From Streptomyces spiramenti (GTDB taxonomy: Bacteria > Actinomycetota > Actinomycetes > Streptomycetales > Streptomycetaceae): 36,740 bases of DNA. Under the pieces are notes generated by a model that was not told where the DNA came from, did not search any database, and was given only the letters and a program-made list of their open reading frames with translations. Position 1 is the first letter of the stretch; the number at the start of each line of letters is the position of its first letter. The position numbers and the translations under genes are program-made. The stretch is from positions 1 to 36,740 of the forward strand of contig NZ_JAAVJB010000030.1 in the NCBI RefSeq assembly GCF_012034385.1. Reading direction: 5' to 3'. Positions 8,543 to 17,213 of the stretch are shown here, one piece after another.

Positions 8543-8576
8543 AGGGGCGGACGGCCCGTCCGGGCCGCCCGCCCCT
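8543..8576. terminator. Bidirectional terminator hairpin
   Basis: Sixteen-base arms 8543-8558 and 8561-8576 with one mismatch and a two-base loop. It stands between the convergent ends of the solute-binding gene (8526) and the 70-aa gene (8622). Confidence 0.75.
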
Positions 8577-8621
8577 GCCGTGGTCCGCCTCGACGCCCGG
8601 ACCGCGGGCGGCTGCCGGCGC

Positions 8622-8834
8622 TCAGGGCGCCGGCGGACGCCCCGGTCGCACGTAGTAGTCGCAGTCGAGGTCCTGCCCGTCCAGCGCCAGGCGCAGTTCC
8701 GCCTCGGCAGCGAGGACGGCGGCGCGCACCGCCGGCACCTCGCACCCCTCGGCCAGCCGCCGCACCGCCCGGTACGCGGCGACGAGGTCGCCCTCCTGCT
8801 CAGGGGTGAGGAGTCCTGGGGTCGCGTTCGTCAT
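8622..8834 (-). CDS. Small acidic helical protein of unknown function
   Basis: Encodes 70 aa from ATG at 8834, overlapping the end of the upstream ligase gene by 35 bases. It is the last gene of the ADIC/benzoxazolinate operon. The sequence is predicted helical and Ala/Leu/Glu-rich (VRAAVLAAEAELRLAL), ending in DLDCDYYVRPGRPP. It has no DSL motif, so it is not an acyl carrier protein, and no membrane segment. The ribosome site is weak (AAGGCGA about 12 bases upstream), so it probably depends on translational coupling. Its codon usage and third-position GC fit its neighbours. A small partner or chaperone of one of the operon enzymes is a reasonable guess but unproven. Confidence 0.65.
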   Translation of the reverse strand: MTNATPGLLTPEQEGDLVAAYRAVRRLAEGCEVPAVRAAVLAAEAELRLALDGQDLDCDYYVRPGRPPAP

Positions 8835-10113
8835 GGAGTCGTGTCGCCTTCCACTCGGTGCGGGGCAGGCTGCCCGGCGGGACCAGCTCCACCTCCGGTC
8901 GTATGCCGATCGCCCGCTTGAACCGGTCCGCCAGCTCCCTCGCCAACCGCCGCCCGCCCTCGCCGTCCGGCTCGCCGGCGTCCACCCGCAGGTGCACGGT
9001 GTCCAGTCCCCGGACCGTCCGGATGGACGCCTGGAACTCGGCGACGCCCGGCACGGCGCGGACCACGTCCTCGACCATCACCGGGGTGACGGAGGCACCC
9101 CGGATCTTGCGCATGTCGTCGACCCGCCGCAGGATACCGCCGTCGTAGAAGTCCCAGCTGCGACCGCACCCGCACTCGTGGTGCGGACGCCTGACCACCA
9201 CGTCCTCCGTCCAGTGGCGGAAGAGTTGAACGCCCTCGCGGGACAGCCCGCTGGTGACGCGCACCCCCTGGGCGCCGTACGGCACGGCGCGGCCGGTGTC
9301 GGGATCCAGCACCTCGTCGTAGCAGGAGGACTCGACGACATGGCAGGCGTTGCGGCGGGCCGGGCACTCGAACATGAACACCCCGCCGTACTCCGTGGTC
9401 CCGGCGGCGTTGAACACCCGCGCGCCGAACGCCTCCTCGATGGCGGCGGTGGTCCGGTCGGACCGCGGTTCCGCCCCCGCCAGGATCACCTCGACGTTCG
9501 CCTCCCGGGCGAGGTCGACGCCCTCCTCCCGGGCGACCTCCATCAACCGCAGCGCGTAGCTCGGGGTCAGCCCCACCACCTCGATCCGGTACTCCGTCAA
9601 CAACCCGATCCGGGAGCGCGAGTCGAGGCCGGCCGACGGGAACACGGTGCACCCCATGCGTTCCAGCGCGTAGTGCATCCCCCAGAACCCGGCGAACAGC
9701 CCGTACCCGAAGCAGACCATCCCCCGCTGCCCGGACCTCACTCCGTTGGCGTAGAGCGCGGTGCAGAACGTGTCGGTGCTCCACACCCAGTCGCGCGCGG
9801 TGTCGATCGAACGCACCGGCGGGTTCCCGCTGGTGCCGCTCGTCTGGTGGTGGCGCGCCCCGGCCGCCGGGTCGATCGACGGCCAGGTCCCGTACGGGGG
9901 CGAGACCGCCTGCGCGGCCAGCAGGTCCGCCTTGTGGAGCAGCGGCACCCGCGCGGTGAACTCCGCGGGGGAGGAGAGCCCCCCGGGGATTCGGTCCGCC
10001 CAGAACGGCGAGTGGTGCCGGGCGTGCTCCGCGGCTCTGCGCAACCGGCGCCACTGCCATGCCTCCAGCTCCGGCCGCGGCATCGTCTCCGCCTTGGTGT
10101 TCCAGTAGCTCAT
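8800..10113 (-). CDS. PaaK/coenzyme F390 synthetase-like adenylating enzyme (second copy)
   Basis: Encodes 437 aa from ATG at 10113. The start overlaps the stop of the amidotransferase gene as ATGA and has GGAAGG about five bases upstream. Adenylation motifs are intact: phosphate loop TSGTSGNPP, GTTEYGG, HWTEDVVV, hinge RVDDMRKIRG, and C-terminal Lys in LPRTEWKATR. An additional Cys pair lies in HECGCGRS. It belongs to the phenylacetate-CoA ligase/F390 synthetase group. In the C-1027 pathway, and in other benzoxazolinate pathways, adenylating enzymes of this kind activate, cyclise or load the anthranilate-derived acid. Which of the two copies in this operon does which step cannot be told from sequence. 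Confidence 0.82.
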   Translation of the reverse strand: MSYWNTKAETMPRPELEAWQWRRLRRAAEHARHHSPFWADRIPGGLSSPAEFTARVPLLHKADLLAAQAVSPPYGTWPSIDPAAGARHHQTSGTSGNPPVRSIDTARDWVWSTDTFCTALYANGVRSGQRGMVCFGYGLFAGFWGMHYALERMGCTVFPSAGLDSRSRIGLLTEYRIEVVGLTPSYALRLMEVAREEGVDLAREANVEVILAGAEPRSDRTTAAIEEAFGARVFNAAGTTEYGGVFMFECPARRNACHVVESSCYDEVLDPDTGRAVPYGAQGVRVTSGLSREGVQLFRHWTEDVVVRRPHHECGCGRSWDFYDGGILRRVDDMRKIRGASVTPVMVEDVVRAVPGVAEFQASIRTVRGLDTVHLRVDAGEPDGEGGRRLARELADRFKRAIGIRPEVELVPPGSLPRTEWKATRLHDERDPRTPHP

Positions 10114-10838
10114 GCTGCCTTCCCGTTGATGCCCGGACGGTTCCCGCCGACCGGGGGTTCGGACGGGGCGACGCCGGCCGGCGCACCCCACGGCCCGGGC
10201 CGGGCGGCCCGCGGTCGGCCAGCCCGACACCGGTGCCCGTCGACCAGCTCCACGAAGTTGGCCACGATCCGCTGCCCGTGGTCGGTGCGGAAACTCTCCG
10301 GATGGAACTGCACCGACTCCAGCGGGAGGGACCGGTGCCGCAGCCCCATGACGTAGCCGTCGTCCTCCGATCGTGCGGTGACTCGCAGTTCGGGGGGAAC
10401 ACCGGACCCGGCCACGATCAGCGAGTGGTACCGGGTGGCCTCGAACGTGGCCGGCATGCCGCGGAACAGCCCCCGCCCGTCGTGGGTGATGCGGCTGGTG
10501 CGCCCGTGGACCGTTCTGGCGGCCGGCACCACCTCGCCGCCGAAGGCGCGGGCCAGCGCCTGGTGGCCCAGGCACACCCCGAGCACCGGCAGCCGTCCGG
10601 CGAACGCCCGCGCCAGTTCGACGTGGCCGGAGGCGTCCGGGTGGCCCGGGCCCGGCCCGAGCACCACCCCGTCGGGCGGGCCGTCCGGCAGCTCCGAGGG
10701 CCGGATTCGGTCCGACCGCACCACCTGGGACGAGGCGCCCGCCGTGAGGAGGTACTGCCGCAGGATGTCCACGAAGCTGTCGAAGGCGTCGACGACCAGC
10801 ACCCGGGGCCGGTCCGACACCGGGTGCCGCCGGGTCAC
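10110..10838 (-). CDS. Glutamine amidotransferase subunit (TrpG-like, SgcD1-type)
   Basis: Encodes 242 aa with GTG start at 10838, overlapping the stop of the synthase large subunit as GTGA. This coupling suggests equimolar production of a two-subunit enzyme. It is a class I glutaminase with Cys89 in GVCLGHQA and the His179/Glu181 pair in FHPESF, so all three catalytic residues are present. The oxyanion segment GPGPGHP is also there. It should supply ammonia to the chorismate-binding subunit to make ADIC or anthranilate. The last ~35 residues are a Gly/Pro-rich tail beyond the normal domain end. A primary-metabolism trpG is less likely given its position inside the side-chain operon. Confidence 0.88.
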   Translation of the reverse strand: MTRRHPVSDRPRVLVVDAFDSFVDILRQYLLTAGASSQVVRSDRIRPSELPDGPPDGVVLGPGPGHPDASGHVELARAFAGRLPVLGVCLGHQALARAFGGEVVPAARTVHGRTSRITHDGRGLFRGMPATFEATRYHSLIVAGSGVPPELRVTARSEDDGYVMGLRHRSLPLESVQFHPESFRTDHGQRIVANFVELVDGHRCRAGRPRAARPGPWGAPAGVAPSEPPVGGNRPGINGKAA

Positions 10839-12319
10839 AGCAGCTCACCCCCGGTCACTGCCCAGTGCCCCGCGCTCAGTTTGGCCAGCGTCTCCCGCCA
10901 CTCGCGGGCCGGGTCGGAGTCGGCCACGATGCCGGCGGACGCCCGCGTCCGGTAGACGTCCCCCTGGTGGAAGAGCGTCCGGATGCAGAGCGCGAGGTTG
11001 GTGTAGCCGCCGATGTCGATCAGTCCGAGCGCCCCCGCGTACATGCCCCGCCTGCTGTGCTCGACGGACTCGATGATCTCCATGGCGCGGATCCGCGGCG
11101 CGCCGGTCATCGTGCCCGCGGGGAAGGTCGCGGCGACCGCGTCGAAGCTGTCCCGCCCGGCCTCGGCGCGCCCCGCCACCGTCGAGACCATGTGCAGGAC
11201 GTGCGAGTACCGCGCGATCGTCAGCTGCTCCGGGACCTCCAGCGTCCCCTCGGCGCAGATCCGCCCGATGTCGTTGCGGCACAGGTCCACCAGCATGGTG
11301 TGCTCGGCGACCTCCTTGGGGTCGCCGCGCAGCCGCCTGGCCGCCGCGCCGGCGTCGCCCTCGCGGTGCGGCAGGGTCCCCGCGATCGGGCGCATCGTCA
11401 CCAGCCCGTCCTCGACGCGCACGAAGAGCTCGGGGCTGGCGCCGATGAGCCGCTGACCGGCGATGCCCACCAGGTACATGTATGGCGAGGCGTTGCGTTC
11501 CAGCAGCCGCAGGTACACGTCGACCGGGTCGGCGCGCGACCGCATCGTCAACTGGTGGCCGATCTGCACCTGGTAGATGTCGCCGACGGCTATGTGCGCC
11601 AGGCAGCGCTCGACCCAGCCGGTGAAGACCTCCTCCGTGAGGTCGTCGGAGACCTCGGCCTCGGGCACGGTCGGCGGCGCCGCCGAGGGGTGGGTCAGCG
11701 GGGCCCGCTCGATCAGCCGGACGACCTCCGCCTGGGGAAGCGGCGGCCAGCCGTCCGCCTCGTGCAGCAGCAGCTCGGCGAGGCCCGTGCGCAGGTCCAT
11801 CGCGACGCAGCCGCGGTGCACCACGAGGTGCACGTCGGGGAGGTCGGGCGGTTGGTCGATCAGCAGCGGCAGGTCCTCGATGTACCGCGCCGTGTCGTAG
11901 CCGAAAGCCGCGAGGAAGCCGAAGCGGAAGGCCGTCGCCGAACTCTCCGCGTCGAACAGGCCGCGCACCGACCGCAGGACCTCCCACAGGTCCGTGCGGT
12001 CCGCCAACCGCTGCACCCCGCGGGCGTCCCGGGCCAGCAGCGGGGCCAGCCGGGCCGCGGCGCGGTCGCGCAGCTCGGGCAGGCCGCCGATCCGCACCGC
12101 GCCCCGCGTCACCGAGAGCGACAGGACCGCGCCGAATCCGACGAACTGGTGCCGCGCGTCCCGTTCGTCGCCCGACGCCGACTGGAGGAGGTACACCTGG
12201 TCGGCGCCGAACCTCTCCGTGAGCGCCCGGTACACCGGCACCACCTCCGGCGAACGCACCGGGCGGCTGCGTGTCGTGACCCGGACGCCCGCCCCGGTGT
12301 GCCGTCCGCCGTCGGTCAC
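10835..12319 (-). CDS. sgcD: Anthranilate/ADIC synthase large subunit, chorismate-binding (SgcD-like)
   Basis: Encodes 494 aa. The start chosen is GTG at 12319, 14 bases after the upstream ligase stop. Residues about 20-200 match the TrpE N-terminal domain and the remainder the chorismate-binding domain: MRPIAGT, EHTMLVDLCRND, FPAGTMTGAPRIRAMEII, RRGMYAGALG and SAGIVADSDP are all recognisable. Two spots differ from ordinary anthranilate synthase: GTLPHRE where TrpE has GTRP/GTRK, and ASAGIVADS where TrpE has AGAGIVADS. In C-1027 biosynthesis the homologue SgcD stops at 2-amino-2-deoxyisochorismate (ADIC) without pyruvate loss, and the adjacent SgcG-type dehydrogenase makes that the favoured reading here. 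The symbol is by homology. Confidence 0.85.
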   Translation of the reverse strand: MTDGGRHTGAGVRVTTRSRPVRSPEVVPVYRALTERFGADQVYLLQSASGDERDARHQFVGFGAVLSLSVTRGAVRIGGLPELRDRAAARLAPLLARDARGVQRLADRTDLWEVLRSVRGLFDAESSATAFRFGFLAAFGYDTARYIEDLPLLIDQPPDLPDVHLVVHRGCVAMDLRTGLAELLLHEADGWPPLPQAEVVRLIERAPLTHPSAAPPTVPEAEVSDDLTEEVFTGWVERCLAHIAVGDIYQVQIGHQLTMRSRADPVDVYLRLLERNASPYMYLVGIAGQRLIGASPELFVRVEDGLVTMRPIAGTLPHREGDAGAAARRLRGDPKEVAEHTMLVDLCRNDIGRICAEGTLEVPEQLTIARYSHVLHMVSTVAGRAEAGRDSFDAVAATFPAGTMTGAPRIRAMEIIESVEHSRRGMYAGALGLIDIGGYTNLALCIRTLFHQGDVYRTRASAGIVADSDPAREWRETLAKLSAGHWAVTGGELL

Positions 12320-12333
12320 GGCCTTCGTCCCCC

Positions 12334-13734
12334 TCACAGCGCCGCGGCCCTGCGATCGGCGGCCGTCCGCGCCGCCCTGGCCGCCGCGTCCGGCTCGGAC
12401 CTGTTGTCCAGCACTCGCGCGGCCTTCCAACTGACGTACGCGCCGGTGTGGGTGACGCCGTCGATCTCGTCCACGAGGTCGACCGAGGAACGTGTTCCCG
12501 TTACCCCGGCCAACCGCTCCGCGGCGGCGACGGCGGGCTCGCGCGGCGCGCCGTGCCGCAGCCGGATCCGCGCGGTGACGGTGTCCCCGTCCGCGTCGCG
12601 GTCGAGGACCACCTGGTACCCGAGGCAGCCCCGGACCCCCCGCAGGACCGCGGACTCCAGCTCGGCCGGCCACACCCGGCGGCCGTTGACCTCCACCCGG
12701 TCCGCCGCCCGGCCGACGACCTCGACCAGCGGTCCCGGCAGCGCCGCGCCCGCGGGCGCGGGGGAGAGCCGCACCACGTCGCCGGTGCGGTAGCGGATGA
12801 GCGGTTTGCTCCCGGGCACCAGCATCGTCAGCACCAGCTCGCCGGTGTCCTCGCCCTCAGGAACGGGCTCACCGGTGTCCGGGTCCACCAGCTCCGGGAA
12901 GTAGTTCGGCGCCGCGAGATGGAGCGTCCCGGCCTCCGACCCGGTGGCGACGCAGAGCGCCTCCTGCGAGCCGTACAGCACCGGGCGCACGACGGCCCGC
13001 GGCCAGACGGTGGCGACGTTGGCGGCGAACTCGGGCGTGCAGATCTCGCCGAGGACGAGGAAGAGCCGGACCGGGAGCTCCGCCACGTCCCGGCCCAGAC
13101 GGGCCGCCGCCGCGGCGAGTTCCAGGCACAGCGCGGGCGCGCACACCAGGACCTCGACGCCGAGTTCGTCGATCAGCCGCAGCGCCTTGCGGTAGCCGAC
13201 CCGCGGCGACTCCGGCCAGATCTTGACGTGGCACAGCCCCAGCGCCCCGGTCACCTCGCCGAAGACGTCACCGAAGGCGTAGAGCTCCGAGGGGCCCATC
13301 AGGCCGACCACCGGCGACCGGTCCCCGAAGTGGGCACCGACCAGGTGCCGGAGGCTCGCCTCGACCGCCGTGTTGGAGGTGGCGACCTCCAAGGCCGAAC
13401 GCGGGCAGGGCGTCGCCGGTCCGGTCGTCCCGTTGGTCTCGTAGTGCACCCGGGCCTGCGACAGCGGCCCGCTCAGCACCTCGTACATCTCGCGGCGCAG
13501 ATCGTCCTTGGTGGTGAAGGGCAGCCGGTGCAGCGTCGCCGGGGTGACCGCGGCCGGGTCGACCCCGGCCAGGTGCCGCCCGTAGAACGGCGAGTTTGCC
13601 CGGACGTGGCGTACGACCTCGGTGAGCCGCTCCGCACGCCAGGCGTCGAGCCGTGCGGCCCCCGAGAACCCGTAGTGCGCCGCCGCCATCCGCCGGTGCG
13701 CGGTGAGGAACCCGGCGGCCGGCGCCGTCGTCAC
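12334..13734 (-). CDS. PaaK/F390 synthetase-like adenylating enzyme (first copy)
   Basis: Encodes 466 aa. GTG at 13734 overlaps the stop of the ADIC dehydrogenase gene as GTGA. Motifs: phosphate loop TNGTTGPAT (Asn replaces the usual Ser), [20 protein letters not shown], and C-terminal Lys in [10 protein letters not shown]. The fold is that of phenylacetate-CoA ligase, but overall it is distant from the second copy in the same operon. Known benzoxazolinate pathways use an acyl-AMP-ligase-like enzyme to close the morpholinone ring of 3-enolpyruvoyl-anthranilate. The location directly between the ADIC dehydrogenase and ADIC synthase genes makes this copy a good candidate for that cyclase, while loading or CoA-ligase activity remains possible. 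Confidence 0.82.
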   Translation of the reverse strand: MTTAPAAGFLTAHRRMAAAHYGFSGAARLDAWRAERLTEVVRHVRANSPFYGRHLAGVDPAAVTPATLHRLPFTTKDDLRREMYEVLSGPLSQARVHYETNGTTGPATPCPRSALEVATSNTAVEASLRHLVGAHFGDRSPVVGLMGPSELYAFGDVFGEVTGALGLCHVKIWPESPRVGYRKALRLIDELGVEVLVCAPALCLELAAAAARLGRDVAELPVRLFLVLGEICTPEFAANVATVWPRAVVRPVLYGSQEALCVATGSEAGTLHLAAPNYFPELVDPDTGEPVPEGEDTGELVLTMLVPGSKPLIRYRTGDVVRLSPAPAGAALPGPLVEVVGRAADRVEVNGRRVWPAELESAVLRGVRGCLGYQVVLDRDADGDTVTARIRLRHGAPREPAVAAAERLAGVTGTRSSVDLVDEIDGVTHTGAYVSWKAARVLDNRSEPDAAARAARTAADRRAAAL

Positions 13735-14420
13735 GACGCCCCCGCCGGCGGTGCCGTCGCCTCGCCGGCGTTGGCCGCCAACCCGACCCGCTCGTTGACC
13801 TCGTGCGGAGCGAGCAGCACGTCCTGGCCGGTCAGCCGTCGGTGCTCCGCGAGCAGCTCCGCCATGTCGATCATGCGGTGGATCAGTCGGGTCACGTTGG
13901 TCAGGCCCTCGGAGTCCTTGAGCGCGTCGCCGCGGTGCAGGGCGTGCACGGTGGCGGGGAAACCGCTCCCCACCAACACCATGCGGTTGAGCATGGCGTT
14001 GGCCGTGAGCTGTGCCCAGACCTCGCCCGCGCTGTAGCGCCGGGCCACGGAGATCACCCCGGCGACCTTGTTGCTCAGCGGGCGGTCGAACCGCAGGTAG
14101 CCGACGCCCGCGCGTTCGATGAAGGTCTGCATCAGGCTGGCCGCGCCGAAGCCGTGGACGGGGGAGGCGAAGACGATCGCGTCGGCGGCGACCATGCGGC
14201 GCACCACGTCCGGGACGTCGTCGGGCAGCACGCAGGGCGCGGGGCGAGTGTTGCAGTCCCCACAGGGACCGCAGCGTTCCATCCGGATGTCGCGGAGGTC
14301 GACCACCTCGAACCCGGCGCCGCGCTCCCGGGCGCTCGCCGCGGCGTGCCGCAGGACGTCGGTGGTGTTACCGGTCCGCTCCGAACCGTTGATCGCGAGG
14401 ATCCTCAGCGGTTCTGTCAC
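13731..14420 (-). CDS. sgcG: Iron-sulfur flavoprotein, ADIC dehydrogenase (SgcG-like)
   Basis: Encodes 229 aa. GTG at 14420 is chosen because AGGGG lies about five bases upstream. The frame runs on to 14480, but there it has no ribosome site and would add a TTA codon. It has a flavodoxin-like NADPH-FMN reductase fold: FMN phosphate loop NGSERTGNT (11-19) and a four-Cys cluster motif at Cys50, 53, 56, 63 typical of iron-sulfur flavoproteins. In the C-1027 pathway SgcG is an FMN- and Fe-S-dependent dehydrogenase that aromatises ADIC to 3-enolpyruvoyl-anthranilate, the benzoxazolinate precursor. The gene leads the operon with both ligases and the ADIC synthase subunits, which strongly supports this role. 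Symbol by homology. Confidence 0.88.
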   Translation of the reverse strand: MTEPLRILAINGSERTGNTTDVLRHAAASARERGAGFEVVDLRDIRMERCGPCGDCNTRPAPCVLPDDVPDVVRRMVAADAIVFASPVHGFGAASLMQTFIERAGVGYLRFDRPLSNKVAGVISVARRYSAGEVWAQLTANAMLNRMVLVGSGFPATVHALHRGDALKDSEGLTNVTRLIHRMIDMAELLAEHRRLTGQDVLLAPHEVNERVGLAANAGEATAPPAGAS

Positions 14421-14697
14421 TACGACCCCTAACCGTGATTGGGCGTGGGCGCGGTCCGCACCTCGGGGACATCCCGCCATATCACGCCTGAACTGCGGAC
14501 ATCATTGGGTCAGTGGTGGGTGCCACGCATCTCCGTGGATGCTCAGCGCGTGTGGGAGACCCCACGCCGGGCCCGCGACGCCGGCTACGGCCGTCTGCTG
14601 CGTTGTCAGGAGCGCTCGAGTGCAACCCGGCACGAGGACGCCCCTCCGCCGTGCGGCTGACCGGATCCGACGCCGCGACCCGAACCGACGCGGGGTA
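14421..14697. promoter_or_regulatory. Upstream region of the ADIC/benzoxazolinate operon
   Basis: A 277-bp non-coding gap between the P450 stop and the ADIC dehydrogenase start, both minus strand. Its GC content falls locally around 14480-14520, as promoters in these genomes often do. On the minus strand CAATGA and TGATAT are 17 bases apart there, a weak match to sigma-70-type boxes. No gene with convincing third-position bias lies in it. Confidence 0.35.
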
Positions 14698-15966
14698 TCA
14701 CGCACCCTCTCGGGCGGGGAGACCGCCGGAGCGCGGGCCGCCGACGGAGACCGGGAGCCGCTCCGGGCCGCGGACCACCCAGCGGTCCCGGTGCACGGGG
14801 TCCGCCACCCGCCTGAGCCCCGGGAACCGCCGCAGCAGCCGGGGCAGCGCGACCGTCGCCTCCAACCTGGCCAGGTGCGCGCCCAGGCAGAAGTGGCCGC
14901 CTGCGCCGAAGCTCAGCGCCCGACCGGGGGAGCGGCCGGGGACGAATCGGCCGGGGTCCGGGAACCGCGCCGGGTCGCGGTTGGCCGCGGCCAGCAGGAG
15001 GGTGACGCGGGTGCCCGCCGGCAGCGGGCGGCCTTCCAGCGAGGTGTCGGCCGCGGCGCGCCGGCTGGTCACGTGGACGGGCGGCTCCAGCCGCAGGGTC
15101 TCCTCGACGAACTCCGCCGCGAAACCGGGGTCCTCGCGCAGCCGTCGGGCGTGGTCGGCGCACGCCAGCGCCTGCAGGACCCCCTGCCCGAGAAGGAAGT
15201 TCGTCGTCTCGAACCCGGCCGTCAGCAGCACCATGAGGTTGCCCGTCAGCTCCTCCCGGCCCAACCGCCCCGGATCGTCGTCGTGGACGCGGGTGAGGGC
15301 GGTCACCAGGTCCTCCCGCGGGCAGGAGCGTCGTTCCGCGGTGACCCGCTCCAGGTGGGCGGTCAGCTCGTCCATCGCGGTGTCGGCACGGGCCATCGCA
15401 TCCGCAGACGGCCTGCCGTCGGTGGCCACCGCCACGGCCGACGCCGTCTCACGGAACCACCGCTCCTCCGCCGCCGGGAAACCGAGCACGGCGATGACCA
15501 CCGCCATCGGAAGACGCGAGGTGAACTCCGCGACGAGGTCCAGCGGCGTCCCGTCGCCGTGGCGCTCCGCCAGCCCGTCCAGCAGGCGGTCGGTCATCTC
15601 CTCGACCACCGGCCGCATGTCGCGCACCCGCGCCGGGGCGAACACCGGAGCCAGCAGCGACCGCACGCGTCCGTGGTCGGGCGGGTTGGTGAAGAGCACG
15701 GAAGCGGCGAAGGCGCGCAGCGAGGAGTGGCCCCGCCATCCAGGACGCGTCGCGTCCTGGGCGGCGCCGTCCTGCACCCGCAGCAACGGGTCGCGCAGCG
15801 CCGCGTCACAGGCGCGGTAGCCGGTGACGACCAGCCGCCCCGGCGCGACGTCGACGACATCGCCGTGACGGCGGATCACCTCGTACAGCGGGTAGGGATC
15901 GTCGTGTCCGCCGGGCGCGGACAGCGCGGTCAACGCCTCGGCGGCGGACATGCGGGAGTCGGGCAT
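14698..15966 (-). CDS. Cytochrome P450, class I bacterial type (SgcD3-like hydroxylase)
   Basis: Encodes 422 aa from ATG at 15966 with GGAGG about five bases upstream. The P450 marks are complete: oxygen-binding helix AGFETT, EETLR (ExxR), and heme loop FGAGGHFCLG with Cys360 as the iron ligand. It is soluble with no membrane anchor, so it needs a ferredoxin and reductase encoded elsewhere. It lies 46 bases downstream of the O-methyltransferase, and the pair would hydroxylate and then O-methylate a ring. C-1027's benzoxazolinate carries a methoxy group formed by such a P450/methyltransferase pair. The substrate assignment is from context, since enediyne clusters also use P450s on the core and amino acid units. 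Confidence 0.85.
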   Translation of the reverse strand: MPDSRMSAAEALTALSAPGGHDDPYPLYEVIRRHGDVVDVAPGRLVVTGYRACDAALRDPLLRVQDGAAQDATRPGWRGHSSLRAFAASVLFTNPPDHGRVRSLLAPVFAPARVRDMRPVVEEMTDRLLDGLAERHGDGTPLDLVAEFTSRLPMAVVIAVLGFPAAEERWFRETASAVAVATDGRPSADAMARADTAMDELTAHLERVTAERRSCPREDLVTALTRVHDDDPGRLGREELTGNLMVLLTAGFETTNFLLGQGVLQALACADHARRLREDPGFAAEFVEETLRLEPPVHVTSRRAAADTSLEGRPLPAGTRVTLLLAAANRDPARFPDPGRFVPGRSPGRALSFGAGGHFCLGAHLARLEATVALPRLLRRFPGLRRVADPVHRDRWVVRGPERLPVSVGGPRSGGLPAREGA

Positions 15967-16012
15967 CGGTCCTCCGTGGAACGGGGCGGGGTCGGGGCGG
16001 GCCGGTCGGCGG

Positions 16013-17017
16013 TCAGGCCGCCCGCAGCTCGAACGACGCGGTCCGGTCGCCGAGACGGACGCCGGCGAGCCGGAGCCCCGCACGCGCCGCGAGGGCGGTG
16101 AAGTCGTCCGCGTCGCGTTCGCGGGCTCCGTACAGGCACAGCATCCGCAGATCCATCCCGGTGTGGCGCGCGTCGCCGGCAGCGCCGACGGACTCCACCA
16201 CCAGGACCGTTCCTCGCGGCCCTGCCGCCGCCGCGCACCGCGAGAGGACGGCGACGCAGGCGTCGTCGTCCCAGTCGTGCAGCACCAGGGAGAGCAGGTA
16301 GACGTCCGCGCCGGCCGGTAGCGGCTCGAAGAAGCTCCCCGCGACGGCCCGGGCTCGTGTCGCCAACCCCGCTGCGGCGAACTCCTCCCGGGCCCGCTCG
16401 GCGGCGTCGGCCAGGTCGAGCACGGTCCCGGAGAGACGGGGATGGGCGAGGAGCAGCGACCGGAGGAGCGAGCCGTCGCCGCCGCCGACGTCGACGACGG
16501 AGCGCGTCCGCGACCAGTCCAGGGCGGCGGCGACCTCGCCCTCCCGCCGGGCGACGTCCCTTCCCAGCCCGCGGTGGAAGACGGCCGCGCGTTCCGGGTC
16601 GTCCGCCAGGTCCTCCCAGAACCCCCTGCCGTAGCGGACCGGGAAGGCGGCCCCGCCGGTCCGGACCGAGTGCAGCAGGTCCACGAAGGAGAGCTCGCCC
16701 CGCCCCCCGGTCCCGATGTCGAACCACGCCCGCAGCCCGGCCGGATGGTCCTCGCGCAGTGCCCCGCCCAGGGGGGTGAGCCCGTACCCGTCGTCGGGGG
16801 AGTGCGTGAGCACGCCGCGGACCACGAGGTGGCGCAGCAGCCTGCGGAGCGCGTCACGGTCGGCGCCGACCGCGTCGGCCAGGCCGTCGGGGTCGGTCAG
16901 CCCCTCGCTGATCCGGTCGGCGATCCGCAGCGTCGCCGCCACCCGGATCGCCATCGGTGTGCTCAGGTTGGCCATGCGCCACAGCGCCGCGGCCGACGGG
17001 TCGTCCTCTGTCCGCAC
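16013..17017 (-). CDS. SAM-dependent O-methyltransferase, Methyltransf_2 family (SgcD4-like)
   Basis: Encodes 334 aa from GTG at 17017. The ribosome site is poor (GGGG about eight bases upstream), so the start is less certain and Met15 is an alternative. An N-terminal winged-helix dimerisation domain (about 12-90) precedes the catalytic domain with SAM loop VVDVGGGDGS (174-183) and catalytic-base motif LHDWDD (His247). This is the family of small-molecule and polyketide O-methyltransferases. It lies upstream of the P450 on the same strand, implying hydroxylation/O-methylation of the anthranilate-derived ring. Confidence 0.85.
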   Translation of the reverse strand: MRTEDDPSAAALWRMANLSTPMAIRVAATLRIADRISEGLTDPDGLADAVGADRDALRRLLRHLVVRGVLTHSPDDGYGLTPLGGALREDHPAGLRAWFDIGTGGRGELSFVDLLHSVRTGGAAFPVRYGRGFWEDLADDPERAAVFHRGLGRDVARREGEVAAALDWSRTRSVVDVGGGDGSLLRSLLLAHPRLSGTVLDLADAAERAREEFAAAGLATRARAVAGSFFEPLPAGADVYLLSLVLHDWDDDACVAVLSRCAAAAGPRGTVLVVESVGAAGDARHTGMDLRMLCLYGARERDADDFTALAARAGLRLAGVRLGDRTASFELRAA

Positions 17018-17161
17018 AGCTCGTACCCCACATCTCCGTGAGTGCCCGGGATTCCCCGCCCATCATGGCCGGGTGAGTCGGCGCGGCCATCTCGCAGCGT
17101 GCCGCCTTGCCGCGCGGCACCGCGCGGGAGTGGCCCCCCGGCGACCGCGCCGCCCCCGACG

Positions 17162-17205
17162 CCGAACGCCCCGTCCCGCCAGGGGCGACGGGACGGGGCG
17201 TTCGG
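17162..17205. terminator. Terminator hairpin of the MMPL operon
   Basis: Perfect 17-bp arms, 17162-17178 and 17189-17205, with a 10-base loop. It starts 8 bases beyond the MMPL stop codon on the minus strand and insulates the O-methyltransferase gene downstream. Confidence 0.85.
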
Positions 17206-17213
17206 GGCGTGCG

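Noticed and set aside
8622..8834. Acyl carrier protein for the benzoxazolinate unit
   Set aside because: The 70-aa protein has no Ser in a DSL-like context and is shorter than a carrier domain.
10110..12319. Primary tryptophan or folate genes (trpE/trpG, pabA/pabB)
   Set aside because: They are embedded and translationally coupled with an SgcG-type dehydrogenase and two ligases, and no other trp or folate gene is near. A side-chain role fits better.
14421..14480. TTA codon in an extended N-terminus of the ADIC dehydrogenase
   Set aside because: The GTG at 14420 has its own ribosome site and begins exactly at the flavodoxin fold. The TTA lies in the leader and is not translated.
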